From Pseudomonadota bacterium (GTDB lineage Bacteria; Pseudomonadota; Gammaproteobacteria; Burkholderiales; Ferrovaceae), in assembly GCA_021798835.1 (NCBI GenBank), contig JAJZBQ010000004.1:124001-188000 (forward strand): a stretch of 64,000 bases of DNA, in the 5' to 3' direction. The position numbers and the translations under genes are program-made. The first letter of the stretch is position 1. Every line of letters starts with the position of its first letter. The notes beneath the pieces are model-generated. The model searched no databases. It was not told the DNA's origin and worked only from the letters and a program-made list of their open reading frames with translations. Shown piece by piece: positions 29,426-38,879 of this stretch.

Positions 29426-32020
29426 ATGAAAAGAATGTTGTTTAACGCCACCCACACAGAAGAATTGCGGGTAGCCATCGTAGACGGTCAAAAACTTATT
29501 GATCTCGATATTGAATATTCGGGAAAAGAACAGAAAAAAAGCAATATTTACAAGGCAGTTGTCACACGTATTGAACCTTCTTTGGAGGCGGTGTTCGTCG
29601 ATTATGGCGCCGAGCGACACGGTTTTCTCCCTTTTAAGGAGATTGCGCGTAGCGCGCTCGATGAAGAGAATGGCGAGTTTTCACGCCAACGAATCGCCAA
29701 CATCCTCAAGGAAGGTCAGGAACTAATCGTTCAGGTCGACAAGGATGAGCGGGGCAACAAAGGTGCCGCACTCACCTCCTACATCAGCCTGGCTGGTCGA
29801 TATCTGGTACTGATGCCCAACAACCCTCGTGGTGGTGGCGTTTCACGACGCGTGGAAGGGGAAGACCGCAACGAACTACGTGATGTACTGGCTCAGTTGA
29901 GTATTCCATCCGGAATGTCCCTGATCGCACGAACGGCTGGTATTGGCCGCAGTGTCGAAGAACTGCAATGGGACCTGAATTATCTGCTTCAATTGTGGAA
30001 TGCCATCGAGTCGGCTTCCAGCGCACAAAAGGGCGCTTTCCTGATCTATCAGGAAGGAAGTCTGGTTATCCGCGCCATCCGTGACCTTTTCCAGCCAGAT
30101 ATCGGTGAAATTCTCATCGATACCGAAACCATTTATGAACAGGCTCAGCAGTTCATGAGCCATGTCATGCCGGCTAATGTCCATAAAGTCAAACTATACC
30201 GCGACGATGTGCCATTATTCTCGCGCTTTCAAATCGAGCACCAGATTGAAACTGCCTATCGCCGAGAAGTCACCTTGCCGTCAGGTGGGGCCATCGTCAT
30301 CGACCACACAGAAGCGCTGGTTTCTGTCGATGTCAACTCGGCGCGCGCTACCCGCGGAACCGACATCGAACATACCGCGCTGAACACCAATCTCGAAGCC
30401 GCCGACGAAATCGCACGGCAGTTACGTCTTCGCGATTTGGGGGGGTTGATCGTCATCGATTTTATCGACATGGACAATCCTCGCAATCAGCGCGAAGTGG
30501 AAAACCGCCTGCGCGATGCCCTGCGCTACGATCGAGCCCGTGTCCAGACTGGAAAAATATCACGCTTTGGACTACTGGAACTCTCGCGCCAACGGCTACA
30601 GCCCTCGCTGGGTGAAACCAGCCATATTTCCTGTCCACGCTGCCATGGAACCGGAGTCATCCGCGATACCGAGTCCTCTGCTCTGCACATCTTGCGTATC
30701 CTGCAAGAAGAATCGATGAAGGACAACACGGCGATCGTGCGCGCGCAGGTCCCCGTGGATGTCGCCACCTTCCTGCTCAATGAAAAACGCGTGGATATCT
30801 ATGCCATCGAAGCACGTTTGAAGGTACACGTTACACTGATACCCAACATTCATCTGGAAACCCCACACTACCTGATCGAACGGATTCGTCACGATACCGC
30901 CAATTCCATGGATCTATCGGAGGCCAGTTACCAATTGGTCAAGGTTCCTCAGGATGAAACGGAAAATAAAACCAAATCCAATACTCCTGCCAAAGCCGAT
31001 AAACCAATTCCGGCCGTTCGCGATATCACACCCTCCCAACCTGCGCCAGTGAACACCAAGGCCGGTACAGCATTGCCCTCTTCACCGGTCTCCTATGCGG
31101 AACAAGGACGCAAGGGATTGCTGGGCACTATCCTGGGATGGCTCAAGGGTAAATCTCCCGCCCCCAGTGACCTCACGGCCGTTCCTGCCCCCGCCACTGA
31201 ACCTGTTGCCCCCACACGCCCTGCTACCACAACACCCCGGGACACACGTGAACGCCGTCCACGTCAACGTCGTGACGCTACACCTCGCCAGCCCTCTTCA
31301 TCAGAAACCCGAGGCGATGGCAACACTCCAGAAGCCTCAACCAAAACGGAACGTAATCGTTCCCGTGAACGTCCAGTCAACCGGGCACCGGATGAACGTC
31401 AGGAACCCAAGAGTCCTCGTGTAGCAACCCCCGTGGTTTCGGCTGTGGAAACAAATAGCGGGGAGGAGGTAGTCCAGTCAGAGCGTGATCCGCGTCGGCG
31501 CAATCGACGCGGGGGTCGCCGTGATCGTTCGCGGCGTTTTAACGGAGCAATGGCACCGGATTTCTCCCTGTTCGTCGAACCCCCTGCAGAAGCAGACCCC
31601 GAAGGCATGCCCATTTCCACTGCCGAGAATAGTGTGACTCCCGTGGAACCGGCTGCCCTCCCCCCTTCGCCTCCAGTGTCTTCCTCTCCGGAACCCGTTC
31701 CCACTGTTGCCATGGTATCGGAATCGCATGTTGTCGCCACAACTGTGGAAAACGTGAATGTAGAAAAAGCGGAACCCATTGAGTCATCGTTTGAACCTAC
31801 TCCATCCCCCATGACCGTTGCTGAACCAGTGCCAAACTTGCCCAGCGAGTCTGGACTGGTCATGGTGGAAACCCGTTCACTTTCACAGCAATCTGATTCC
31901 GCTTCACCTGAAGTTACCCCTCCACCTGTACGTCGTCGCCGCCGTCCCAGCACTGCGCGCAAGACCACAGTGAATAGCGAACCGCTACAACAGGTGGAAA
32001 CACAAAAGGTTCCAGAGTAG
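29426..32020 (+). CDS. rne: Ribonuclease E
   Basis: 864 residues from the ATG at 29426 ([30 protein letters not shown]), the normal N-terminus; an upstream in-frame ATG at 29279 adds an unconserved stretch. It has an S1 domain (residues about 35-120), catalytic RNase E/G core with [13 protein letters not shown] and [11 protein letters not shown], and the Zn-link CPRCHGTG. Residues from about 530 are a disordered Pro/Arg/Glu-rich tail, probably the degradosome scaffold and RNA-binding region ([15 protein letters not shown]). It performs mRNA decay and rRNA/tRNA processing at the membrane. Confidence 0.96.
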   Translation: MKRMLFNATHTEELRVAIVDGQKLIDLDIEYSGKEQKKSNIYKAVVTRIEPSLEAVFVDYGAERHGFLPFKEIARSALDEENGEFSRQRIANILKEGQELIVQVDKDERGNKGAALTSYISLAGRYLVLMPNNPRGGGVSRRVEGEDRNELRDVLAQLSIPSGMSLIARTAGIGRSVEELQWDLNYLLQLWNAIESASSAQKGAFLIYQEGSLVIRAIRDLFQPDIGEILIDTETIYEQAQQFMSHVMPANVHKVKLYRDDVPLFSRFQIEHQIETAYRREVTLPSGGAIVIDHTEALVSVDVNSARATRGTDIEHTALNTNLEAADEIARQLRLRDLGGLIVIDFIDMDNPRNQREVENRLRDALRYDRARVQTGKISRFGLLELSRQRLQPSLGETSHISCPRCHGTGVIRDTESSALHILRILQEESMKDNTAIVRAQVPVDVATFLLNEKRVDIYAIEARLKVHVTLIPNIHLETPHYLIERIRHDTANSMDLSEASYQLVKVPQDETENKTKSNTPAKADKPIPAVRDITPSQPAPVNTKAGTALPSSPVSYAEQGRKGLLGTILGWLKGKSPAPSDLTAVPAPATEPVAPTRPATTTPRDTRERRPRQRRDATPRQPSSSETRGDGNTPEASTKTERNRSRERPVNRAPDERQEPKSPRVATPVVSAVETNSGEEVVQSERDPRRRNRRGGRRDRSRRFNGAMAPDFSLFVEPPAEADPEGMPISTAENSVTPVEPAALPPSPPVSSSPEPVPTVAMVSESHVVATTVENVNVEKAEPIESSFEPTPSPMTVAEPVPNLPSESGLVMVETRSLSQQSDSASPEVTPPPVRRRRRPSTARKTTVNSEPLQQVETQKVPE

Positions 32021-32077
32021 GTGTCCTTGGCCGCCCCATGGTTCGCCTTACGGCCAAGGAAACAACCGTTGGAAAAG

Positions 32078-32116
32078 CGCCGGCTGACTTTCCGGCAACG
32101 GACCCGGCGTTTTTTT
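32078..32116 (+). terminator. Rho-independent terminator after rne
   Basis: CGCCGG pairs with CCGGCG and is followed by seven T residues; a smaller nested hairpin (GCCGG/CCGGC) lies in the loop. An additional hairpin (CTTGGCCG...CGGCCAAG) lies just upstream at about 32025-32060. The T-run ends directly before the chosen start of the next gene. Confidence 0.6.
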
Positions 32117-32118
32117 CC

Positions 32119-34476
32119 ATGGCTGTGGTAATCACTCGGTCACCGCATTGGTTACTGGGTTTGTCAATGCTCGCAACCAGCCTGACAACGTGGGCTGGTA
32201 CCCAGTCTCCCGTCATACAGGGTAAGGTTGAAGATGCCCTGGGGGCTCCCCTTGCTCATGCGCATCTGGAAGTACAGAATGAAGCCGGAACAGTGGTCAA
32301 AGTAACCGATAGCGACGGTCAGGGGCAGTTTTCACTGACGCTGCCAAACGGGACCTACAGTATCGAGGCTCATCTGCCCAACCATGAGCCGGCTGTCACC
32401 ATCGTAACGGTGGATGGTCAACCCCACTCGGTGACCCTGACGCTGACAAGCCAACAAGCACTATCTGTTGCCATTACCGCCCCTCCCTTGCACCAGCGCA
32501 ACAGTTTCTCCGACTCCAGTGGTGCCAGCGTTACCCACATTGACCACCAGGCTATCGAAGATCTGCCTCAAGGAGACAACACTCCACTCAATCAGGTGCT
32601 GCTGCAAGCACCCGGCGTGGTCAATGATTCTTTTGGGCAACTGCATATCCGTGGCGATCATGCCAATATTCAGTATCGTATCAATGGAACCTTGATTCCC
32701 GAAGGAATGAATGGTTTCGGCCAATTTTTTGATACCCGGTTTGCACAGAATATCGATCTGATGACCGGAACCTTACCCGCCATGTATGGAGACCATACTG
32801 CGGGGATCGTGGATATCACCACTCGTCAGCGTTACAATGGCACGGGGCAATTCGATCTGTACGGTGGACAGTTCAGTACGCTGAATCCCAGCCTGGAGTA
32901 TGGCAATACCATCGGTGATCTATCCTACTTCTTTACAGGCTCTTATCTGAGCAACGATATCGGGATACAGCGTCCTAATCCTGGTGCTCCCATACACGAT
33001 AATACCCAGCAATTTCGGGGATTTGGCTATGTTTCCTATCTCATCAATCCCATGAATAAGATCAGTCTGATGATGGGGGGTTACAGTGGGCATTTCCAGA
33101 TACCTGCCAATCCGGGTCAGACCCCTGACCCCAATCAGATCGGCATTTTGCCCCATCTGGGATTGACAGGCTATAATTCTGCTACCGTTGCTGACCAACA
33201 AAACGAATCCAACCAGTTCGCAGTGTTGGCATTGCAAGGCTCCTTGAGTGACCAGATGGATTATCAAACCTCCCTGTTTAGTCGCTATACCAGTCTCCAG
33301 TATATTTCCAATACACTCGGTGATCTGGCCTTCAGTGGTATCGCCCCCGATATATTAAGAAGCAGTCTTAGCAATGGGTTGCAATCTGATGAAACATGGA
33401 GATTTCTTGAACATCACACTCTCCGTTTCGGAGTGTATGGGCAAACAGAAAATATCGTCAGTAACAACACTTCCACCGTTTTTCCCATCAATGGTTCTGG
33501 AATGGTGAGTGGAGGCCCATTCTCCGTGACCGACAACCATACCTACAATGGCAACACACTCTGGGCGTTATATGCACAGGATGAATGGAAGGCCACGGAC
33601 CGTATGACACTCAACTACGGGATGCGATTCGATCAGGTAAATACCTTTTTTATCAATGAGAACCAATGGAGTCCACGACTCAACATGGTCTATTCATTGA
33701 CCCCCGATACTACCTGGCACGTGGGCTATTCCCGTTACTTCACACCCCCGCCCAACGAATTGGTCAGTTCTACGACCCTTGCCCTGTTTCAGAATACCAC
33801 CCTGGCCACTTCTGGGGCCAACAGTCCCGTTAAATCAGAGCGCAGCGATTATTACGATGCCGGTCTGACACATCGCCTGAATCCGAAAACCAGCCTGACC
33901 CTGGACACTTTTTACTCACGCATCACCAATCTACTGGATGAAGGACAGTTTGGCCCGGCCTTGATCATGACCCCATTCAACTATAACGAAGGCTTGATCT
34001 ACGGTGTCGAGTTAAGTGCCAACTACAAGTCCGACAATCTCTCGGCCTATGCCAATGTGGCACGCACCATCAGCCAGGCCCGAGGAATCAGTTCCAGCCA
34101 GTACCTATTTTCGCCAGCAGTGCTGAGTTACGCCGCCAATAACTGGGTTTACGTAGATCACCAGCAAACACTGACAGCATCCAGCGGCTTAGCTTACAGT
34201 TTTCTGGGCAACCGCTTATCGGCTGATATGACCTATCAGAGCGGTTTACGCAATGGCTTTGCCAACACCACCAGTTTACCCGCCTATGTCGTAGCCAATC
34301 TGGGGATTAGCCGACCGTTCAAGACCAGCCTGACGGGCCCCATGGAAGTGCGATGGGTCATCACCAATCTATTTAACCAGACCTATTTGATTCGAGATGG
34401 AACAGGTATTGGTGTGGGCGCACCACAATATGGCATGCCACGAGGCGTGTTCATGGGGATCACCAAACCGATTTAA
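32119..34476 (+). CDS. TonB-dependent outer-membrane receptor with carboxypeptidase-regulatory-like N-domain
   Basis: 785 residues from the ATG at 32119, giving a signal peptide (HWLLGLSMLATSLTTWAGTQ). Residues about 32-115 form a CarboxypepD_reg-like Ig domain (VIQGKVEDALGAPLAHAHLEVQNEAG). A plug domain follows (LNQVLLQAPGVVNDSFGQLHIRGDHANIQYRING) and then a beta-barrel ending in FMGITKPI. Substrate is unknown. No Shine-Dalgarno is visible before 32119 because the rne terminator abuts it; a start at 32038 is possible but would prefix a polar stretch. It is followed by its own exbB-exbD-tonB. Confidence 0.88.
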   Translation: MAVVITRSPHWLLGLSMLATSLTTWAGTQSPVIQGKVEDALGAPLAHAHLEVQNEAGTVVKVTDSDGQGQFSLTLPNGTYSIEAHLPNHEPAVTIVTVDGQPHSVTLTLTSQQALSVAITAPPLHQRNSFSDSSGASVTHIDHQAIEDLPQGDNTPLNQVLLQAPGVVNDSFGQLHIRGDHANIQYRINGTLIPEGMNGFGQFFDTRFAQNIDLMTGTLPAMYGDHTAGIVDITTRQRYNGTGQFDLYGGQFSTLNPSLEYGNTIGDLSYFFTGSYLSNDIGIQRPNPGAPIHDNTQQFRGFGYVSYLINPMNKISLMMGGYSGHFQIPANPGQTPDPNQIGILPHLGLTGYNSATVADQQNESNQFAVLALQGSLSDQMDYQTSLFSRYTSLQYISNTLGDLAFSGIAPDILRSSLSNGLQSDETWRFLEHHTLRFGVYGQTENIVSNNTSTVFPINGSGMVSGGPFSVTDNHTYNGNTLWALYAQDEWKATDRMTLNYGMRFDQVNTFFINENQWSPRLNMVYSLTPDTTWHVGYSRYFTPPPNELVSSTTLALFQNTTLATSGANSPVKSERSDYYDAGLTHRLNPKTSLTLDTFYSRITNLLDEGQFGPALIMTPFNYNEGLIYGVELSANYKSDNLSAYANVARTISQARGISSSQYLFSPAVLSYAANNWVYVDHQQTLTASSGLAYSFLGNRLSADMTYQSGLRNGFANTTSLPAYVVANLGISRPFKTSLTGPMEVRWVITNLFNQTYLIRDGTGIGVGAPQYGMPRGVFMGITKPI

Positions 34477-34489
34477 AAGCGAGACATCC

Positions 34490-35107
34490 ATGGAAAGTTG
34501 GCAAGCACTAAAAGCCGGGGGCCCTTCCCTTTACCCCCTCTTCATTCTGGCCTTGTTGGCATTGACCATCATGCTCGATCGAATATGGCTGTTCTGGCGC
34601 CACGTGCGTTGGCAACCCGCCATGAAGCAAGCACTCCATTCCTCCCACTTATCCTGGGATGCCGTAGAACAGGAAATTCAAAAGGCACCTCGCAACTACT
34701 ATGCACGGTTTGCCCATGTTCTGGTGACACAGCGGCAACGTCCATTGTGGTGGGTAGAGTCCCGCGCTCAGGAAGCCGCTCTCGAACTGGAACAAAGCAT
34801 GGGGCGCGGATTATGGCTACTGGAAACCATTGTCACCGCTGCTCCTCTGTTGGGGCTGTTGGGAACCATCACCGGCATGATGCACGCTTTCAATCTAATT
34901 GGAGGAAACGGGCTGGTGGATCCAGCCGGGATTACGGGAGGAGTGGCGCAAGCACTGATCGCTACCGCCGTAGGGATCCTCATCGCGCTGGTAGCGCTAT
35001 TCGCTTTCAATTATTTTTCGCGTAAGCAAGCCAAGGCATTGGAAGAAATGGAACGCCTGGGAACCTTGCTGATCGACCATCTTCGTCTGAGTTCTGAATC
35101 AATATGA
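34490..35107 (+). CDS. exbB: ExbB/TolQ-type proton channel protein
   Basis: 205 residues with three membrane helices (LYPLFILALLALTIMLDRIWLFW; LLETIVTAAPLLGLLGTITGMMHAF; GVAQALIATAVGILIALVALFAFNYF). The MotA/TolQ/ExbB signature APLLGLLGTITGMMHAF is intact. It starts 13 nt after the receptor gene and overlaps exbD by 4 nt. It uses the proton-motive force to energise TonB for the upstream receptor. Confidence 0.93.
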   Translation: MESWQALKAGGPSLYPLFILALLALTIMLDRIWLFWRHVRWQPAMKQALHSSHLSWDAVEQEIQKAPRNYYARFAHVLVTQRQRPLWWVESRAQEAALELEQSMGRGLWLLETIVTAAPLLGLLGTITGMMHAFNLIGGNGLVDPAGITGGVAQALIATAVGILIALVALFAFNYFSRKQAKALEEMERLGTLLIDHLRLSSESI

Positions 35108-35505
35108 AACTTCGTCGCCCAATACGGGTCCGCAAAGGGCGAATCGAGATCATCCCCATGATCGACGTGATGTTTTTCTTGCTGGTGACATTCATGCTCG
35201 CCTCATTATCCATGCAAAACCTGCATTCCTTGCCTGTCAACTTGCCCCAGGGGCATGCAGCATCACTGCAGACCCAGCACTCCATTACCCTGACCATCGA
35301 TGGCAACAGCCATATTTTTCTGGATAAAACCCCAGTTACCCTGGCGAATCTCAGTGCCCATCTAAAATCCCGGATGACACCAGAGACCGATATCATCGTT
35401 GCCGCCGACAGTCAGGCACCCAATGGAGTAACCATACAAGCCATGCTGGCTGCAAGAAACGCAGGGGCACAACATTTTCTATTTGCCATCAAGCATGTTG
35501 ATTGA
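35104..35505 (+). CDS. exbD: ExbD/TolR-type protein
   Basis: 133 residues. One N-terminal membrane helix with the conserved Asp (IEIIPMIDVMFFLLVTFMLASL) precedes a periplasmic domain ending ARNAGAQHFLFAIKHVD. It partners ExbB in the energising complex and overlaps both neighbours (4 nt with exbB, 11 nt with tonB). Confidence 0.93.
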   Translation: MKLRRPIRVRKGRIEIIPMIDVMFFLLVTFMLASLSMQNLHSLPVNLPQGHAASLQTQHSITLTIDGNSHIFLDKTPVTLANLSAHLKSRMTPETDIIVAADSQAPNGVTIQAMLAARNAGAQHFLFAIKHVD

Positions 35506-36208
35506 ACCTCCGGCCCTTGATTCACCCTGGTCCCGGTTACCCCTGACAATTCCGCTGGCGCTTCTCCTATGTACGCTCGGCACAATGGGTCTTCCCATTT
35601 TACTGGAGAAGGGAGCCCATACAACCCCGCCTCCCCCTCCGATTGTCGCCGATATCATCGAGTTACCTCCTCCACCAGCCGCTCATCCCATCACCGCACC
35701 TGAGCATGCTCACGCCATACCGCCTATGACACACCAAGCGGCACATACCGCGCCACCCATATCCCAGGCCACGCACGCTCCCTCACCCAAGGAACCCACG
35801 CCAAACCCTCAACCTTCCCCGGCCCCACAACCACCTACGACTTCTCCCCCTGCGCCACCACTTTCTCCCCCCTCGACATCTACTACACCTCCTTCTCCGA
35901 CGACACCAGATGCTACAGGGCATGGCCAGGGACAGCGTGAAGTACGCGCCGCCCGAGCCCTGATTCATCCACTTCCCGTAATTCCTGATGAATTGCGCAC
36001 CGCTGCACTCAATGAAACAGCTACGGCACGCTTTCATATCAGCCTGAGTGGTCAAGTTCAGGTGGAATTGATCCATGCCACCCAAAACCCACGACTTAAC
36101 CGTATGATTTTAGAATCATTAAGCCAGTGGAAATTTTTTCCGGCAATAGCCGAAGGACATCCAGTCGATTCAATTCAGGACATCGATATCCATATCAACG
36201 TACAATAA
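35495..36208 (+). CDS. tonB: TonB family energy transducer
   Basis: 237 residues. One N-terminal membrane segment (LPLTIPLALLLCTLGTMGLPILL) is followed by a Pro-rich spacer (residues about 45-150, many PPPP, PSPAPQ and PPSPTTP runs) and a C-terminal TonB domain (ELRTAALNETATARFHISLSGQVQVELIHATQNPRLNRMILESLSQWKFFPA). The ATG at 35495 lies inside exbD; a TTG at 35483 is also in frame. It links ExbBD to the upstream receptor. Confidence 0.9.
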   Translation: MLIEPPALDSPWSRLPLTIPLALLLCTLGTMGLPILLEKGAHTTPPPPPIVADIIELPPPPAAHPITAPEHAHAIPPMTHQAAHTAPPISQATHAPSPKEPTPNPQPSPAPQPPTTSPPAPPLSPPSTSTTPPSPTTPDATGHGQGQREVRAARALIHPLPVIPDELRTAALNETATARFHISLSGQVQVELIHATQNPRLNRMILESLSQWKFFPAIAEGHPVDSIQDIDIHINVQ

Positions 36209-36241
36209 CGCCATATCGCGTAAAATGATCGGTTGAGGAAG

Positions 36242-36326
36242 GCCCAGGTGGCGAAATTGGTAGACGCAGCAGGTTTAGGTCCTGCCGCCGAGAGGTGTGG
36301 GGGTTCGAGTCCCTTCCTGGGCACCA
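36242..36326 (+). tRNA. tRNA-Leu (anticodon UAG)
   Basis: The 85-nt cloverleaf has acceptor stem GCCCAGG/CCTGGGC, anticodon stem-loop GCAGG-TTTAGGT-CCTGC (anticodon TAG), a variable arm and T-loop GGTTCGAGTCC, with CCA encoded. It lies on the + strand just before an integrase gene, and is the probable integration target of the element that follows. Confidence 0.96.
36305..36326 (+). other. Probable attL (3' end of tRNA-Leu)
   Basis: The 3' part of the tRNA (T-arm and acceptor end) is the usual attachment core of tyrosine integrases, and the int gene begins 206 nt downstream in the outward position. The matching attR repeat is not in this window, so the element must end beyond 64 kb. The exact core is inferred. 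Confidence 0.55.
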
Positions 36327-36480
36327 TTGTCAGTTTCCACCAGTTCAAAACACTTCCGGTTTTCTCTGACACAAACAAAGAAAATAGTAAATTTCAATAG
36401 GTTACATGCAATACCCGCGCAGCAGAAACCATCCTCCCCCTCGTTTTTTTCCGACCCGTTCCAACAAATTCCTCAATCTT

Positions 36481-36509
36481 TACGCCAAAAATACGCCATA
36501 ATTTACGCC
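36481..36509 (+). repeat. Three phased TACGCC repeats upstream of int
   Basis: TACGCC occurs at 36481-36486, 36492-36497 and 36504-36509, spaced 11 and 12 nt, about one helical turn. They lie 24 nt before the integrase start and could be arm-type binding sites for Int or an excisionase, or an operator. No direct evidence beyond the spacing. Confidence 0.4.
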
Positions 36510-36532
36510 GCAACAACCAAGCGGAGGGGGTT

Positions 36533-37555
36533 ATGGGAACAATTCGGAAGATTGGGAACAAGTGGCGGGCGGAGGTTTGCGTCAAAGGAAAAAGATCATC
36601 GATGCGGTTTGAACGCAAAACCGAAGCAATGGCTTGGATTGCGAAAACGGAAGCAGAACCAGAACGGGCATTGAAACAGCACACACTCCGCGAAGCGCTC
36701 CAGAGATACGCAACCGAAGAATCACCGTTGCGTCGGGGAGAAAAGTGGGAGATCGTGCGGCTATCAGCTTTCCAGACGCCTATGCACAAGACCTTACCCC
36801 TCGACAAGACCATGGACAGCATCAACCCCGACGACCTGGCAATCTGGCGCGATGCGCGACTAAAATCGGTTTCACCAGGGACGGTACTGCGCGAAATGAA
36901 ACTGCTCTCCTCCGTTTTTGAAACGGCCAGGCGCTCGTGGCGATGGTGCAGCAGCAACCCGACCCGCGATACCCGCAAACCGCCAGAGCCAAAACACAGG
37001 GAGGTCGTTATCACCGCAAACCAGACAAGGACGATGCTGGAGGCACTAACCTACTCGCCCACACACAAACCCACAACCGTGACCCACACCGTCGCCCTCG
37101 CCTTTCTGGTGGCCCTGCGGACAGGTATGCGAGCCGGTGAGATATGCGCCCTTACCTGGGCAGACATCAAGATGGATAAAAAACAGGGTATTGGATTCGC
37201 AAGGCTCAAGACTTCAAAGACGGGTAAAGGCCGCGATGTGCCATTGACGCGGAAATCCGTGAGACTGGTGGAAAAAATGCAACAATGGGACAGCACATCA
37301 GTATTCGCGCTCAAACCACAAACACTGGACGCGCTTTTCCGTAAAGCACGAACCAAGGCAGGGCTGGAAGGGTTTACTTTTCATGACAGCAGACACACCG
37401 CCGCAACCCGGATCGCTGGCAGAATGAAAAGCAACAAGGATGTTACCGCGCAACAGGCATTGCTCGATCTGTGCAAAATTTTTGGGTGGACGAAAACAGA
37501 TCGCGCACTGACCTATTACAATCCAGACCCACTCGATATGGTAAAGAGGCTTTGA
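36533..37555 (+). CDS. int: Tyrosine-type site-specific integrase
   Basis: 340 residues. An N-terminal SAM-like/core-binding region is followed by the catalytic domain with Arg in ALRTGMRAGEICALTW, Lys in LKTSKTGKGRDVPL, HxxR in FHDSRHTAATR and the nucleophile Tyr in RALTYYNP. The usual second His before the Tyr is replaced by Trp (GWTKTDRA), a tolerated variant. A purine-rich GCGGAGGGGG box precedes the ATG. It integrates and excises the element at the adjacent tRNA-Leu. Confidence 0.93.
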   Translation: MGTIRKIGNKWRAEVCVKGKRSSMRFERKTEAMAWIAKTEAEPERALKQHTLREALQRYATEESPLRRGEKWEIVRLSAFQTPMHKTLPLDKTMDSINPDDLAIWRDARLKSVSPGTVLREMKLLSSVFETARRSWRWCSSNPTRDTRKPPEPKHREVVITANQTRTMLEALTYSPTHKPTTVTHTVALAFLVALRTGMRAGEICALTWADIKMDKKQGIGFARLKTSKTGKGRDVPLTRKSVRLVEKMQQWDSTSVFALKPQTLDALFRKARTKAGLEGFTFHDSRHTAATRIAGRMKSNKDVTAQQALLDLCKIFGWTKTDRALTYYNPDPLDMVKRL

Positions 37556-37676
37556 CGAAATCGTAGGACGTTCTGGACGAACGCAACCTGTTGATTTTGT
37601 TTCTGTGCACAGTTGGAATCCTCATGAAACAGGAATACAATATAGAGCCTGAACAGTGGAATCGCGGGAGGGTATC

Positions 37677-37814
37677 ATGGTTTTCGGCAATTTTGAACAG
37701 GGCGGAATTATCGCCATGCTTGGTGGGGTTTTGGCTCTGGTGGTCAGTTATGTTTTGGTTCGCCGGTTTAACAAAGAAATCCGGGAACAAAAACAGCATC
37801 ACAAATCCGTCTAA
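37677..37814 (+). CDS. Small single-span membrane protein (first of a tandem pair)
   Basis: 45 residues read from the sequence. It starts MVFGNFEQGGIIAMLGGVLA, has one hydrophobic span (GGIIAMLGGVLALVVSYVLV) and ends with a basic Gln/His-rich tail. A GGGAGG box is 4 nt before the ATG. The next small gene, 27 nt downstream, is a clear paralogue, which supports both being real. Function unknown. It is shorter than usual gene-calling limits. Confidence 0.6.
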   Translation: MVFGNFEQGGIIAMLGGVLALVVSYVLVRRFNKEIREQKQHHKSV

Positions 37815-37841
37815 ATCTCCCATGTCCACCAAGGAGGCATC

Positions 37842-37967
37842 ATGGTATTCGGAACCTTTGAATTGGCTGGGGTTGTCTTCATTCTTGGGCAACTCTTGGC
37901 TCTGGCCGTCAGTTGTGTCCTGATTCGAAAAATAAACGAAGAACGAAAACAACACCGGCAAACATAA
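37842..37967 (+). CDS. Small single-span membrane protein (second of a tandem pair)
   Basis: 41 residues: MVFGTFELAGVVFILGQLLA, then a hydrophobic stretch and a basic tail (RKINEERKQHRQT). It shares MVFG-F, the central Leu-Ala-Leu-x-V-S motif and the basic tail with the preceding small gene. An AAGGAGG box sits 5 nt before the ATG. A GC hairpin (GGGCCATGC...GCATGACCC) at about 37971-37992 follows, suiting a terminator. Function unknown. Confidence 0.6.
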   Translation: MVFGTFELAGVVFILGQLLALAVSCVLIRKINEERKQHRQT

Positions 37968-38103
37968 CGGGCCATGCTTTCGCATGACCCGCTGTGGTTG
38001 CGCCCGCCGCCGGAACTTGTAACTTAGAGCAGTGCAGTTCGCGTCGCAACCTGCCGGGTTTTTTCAATGTCGATCCAATTAGCCCGGCGCAGGATCGTCC
38101 CGC

Positions 38104-38442
38104 TTACGCGGGATTCGCTCGCCCATCAAAATGAAAACCGGTCTGGATTTGGTGAATTCGCTCACCCACCAAAATATAAACCGGCCTGGATTTGTTGACC
38201 TCCTTTCGCAAATGTTTTGTCGCCGCGATGAGACACCGTGCTGCGAAATACCGGCTACCGTTGTATTTGGCCAAGATTTCGTCGCGCTCGGGATCGCCGT
38301 TCGGGACCATTTCGTCCATCATGAATTCGATAAACTCGTATAAATCTCCTCGAAACATCCAGCCCAGATCGGAGATGTTGTTGTAGCCGAGAGTTTCCCG
38401 ATTGGCAAAACACTCTACAAAACGCTGTGGGGTGATCTTCAT
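38104..38442 (-). CDS. Element protein of unknown function, paralogue A
   Basis: 112 residues, no signal peptide or membrane span. The core PNGDPERDEILAKYNGSRYFAARCLIAATKHLRKE is shared with the next gene upstream (PNGDRNHDAILKEYNNNSYFAAKCLLEAAEYLWNE), so the two are tandem paralogues of about the same length. It is preceded by a GGAG-type box. I do not recognise the family. Confidence 0.65.
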   Translation of the reverse strand: MKITPQRFVECFANRETLGYNNISDLGWMFRGDLYEFIEFMMDEMVPNGDPERDEILAKYNGSRYFAARCLIAATKHLRKEVNKSRPVYILVGERIHQIQTGFHFDGRANPA

Positions 38443-38498
38443 TGAATTGCTCCTTGCATTGCAGTTATTTTATTAAGGTTTTGTACCGATAAACAAAA

Positions 38499-38834
38499 TC
38501 AGAATTGCTTGCGTCCAAACGAGTTGGTTGCGCGTGTCTCCCAAATCGCAATTTCCTTGAGTTCGTTCCACAAATACTCAGCAGCCTCCAGCAAACACTT
38601 GGCTGCGAAATACGAATTGTTGTTGTATTCCTTGAGAATTGCATCGTGATTTCTGTCTCCGTTCGGGGATGCCACCGACATTGACAACGCCACGAATTCA
38701 AATATCTCGCGCCGGGACTTCCAACTGGAAGCAGGGATTCTGTCGTAGGCAAGAATCTCGCTCTTGTTGAGAAACTTGCTGTCAACATTGCTATTGATGA
38801 AATGTTTGATAAAGCGATGGGTTTTTGTATTCAT
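38499..38834 (-). CDS. Element protein of unknown function, paralogue B
   Basis: 111 residues, soluble by composition. N-terminus MNTKTHRFIKHFINSNVDSK resembles MKITPQRFVECFANRETLGY of paralogue A, and the central GD-x-x-x-DAIL-x-x-YN-x-x-x-YFAA-x-CL-x-x-A block is conserved. It lies 45 nt downstream of a 41-residue membrane protein and is probably in the same transcript, driven from the ATTTCGC motif at 39039-39056. Confidence 0.65.
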   Translation of the reverse strand: MNTKTHRFIKHFINSNVDSKFLNKSEILAYDRIPASSWKSRREIFEFVALSMSVASPNGDRNHDAILKEYNNNSYFAAKCLLEAAEYLWNELKEIAIWETRATNSFGRKQF

Positions 38835-38879
38835 GGCTGCTCCTTTCTATTGTGTTTTATTGATAGTTGAACCGACAGT

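Noticed and set aside
37443..37985. A 180-codon minus-strand frame after int
   Set aside because: It lies antisense to the integrase end and the two small membrane genes, which have good ribosome-binding sites and are paralogous; the long frame has no such support.
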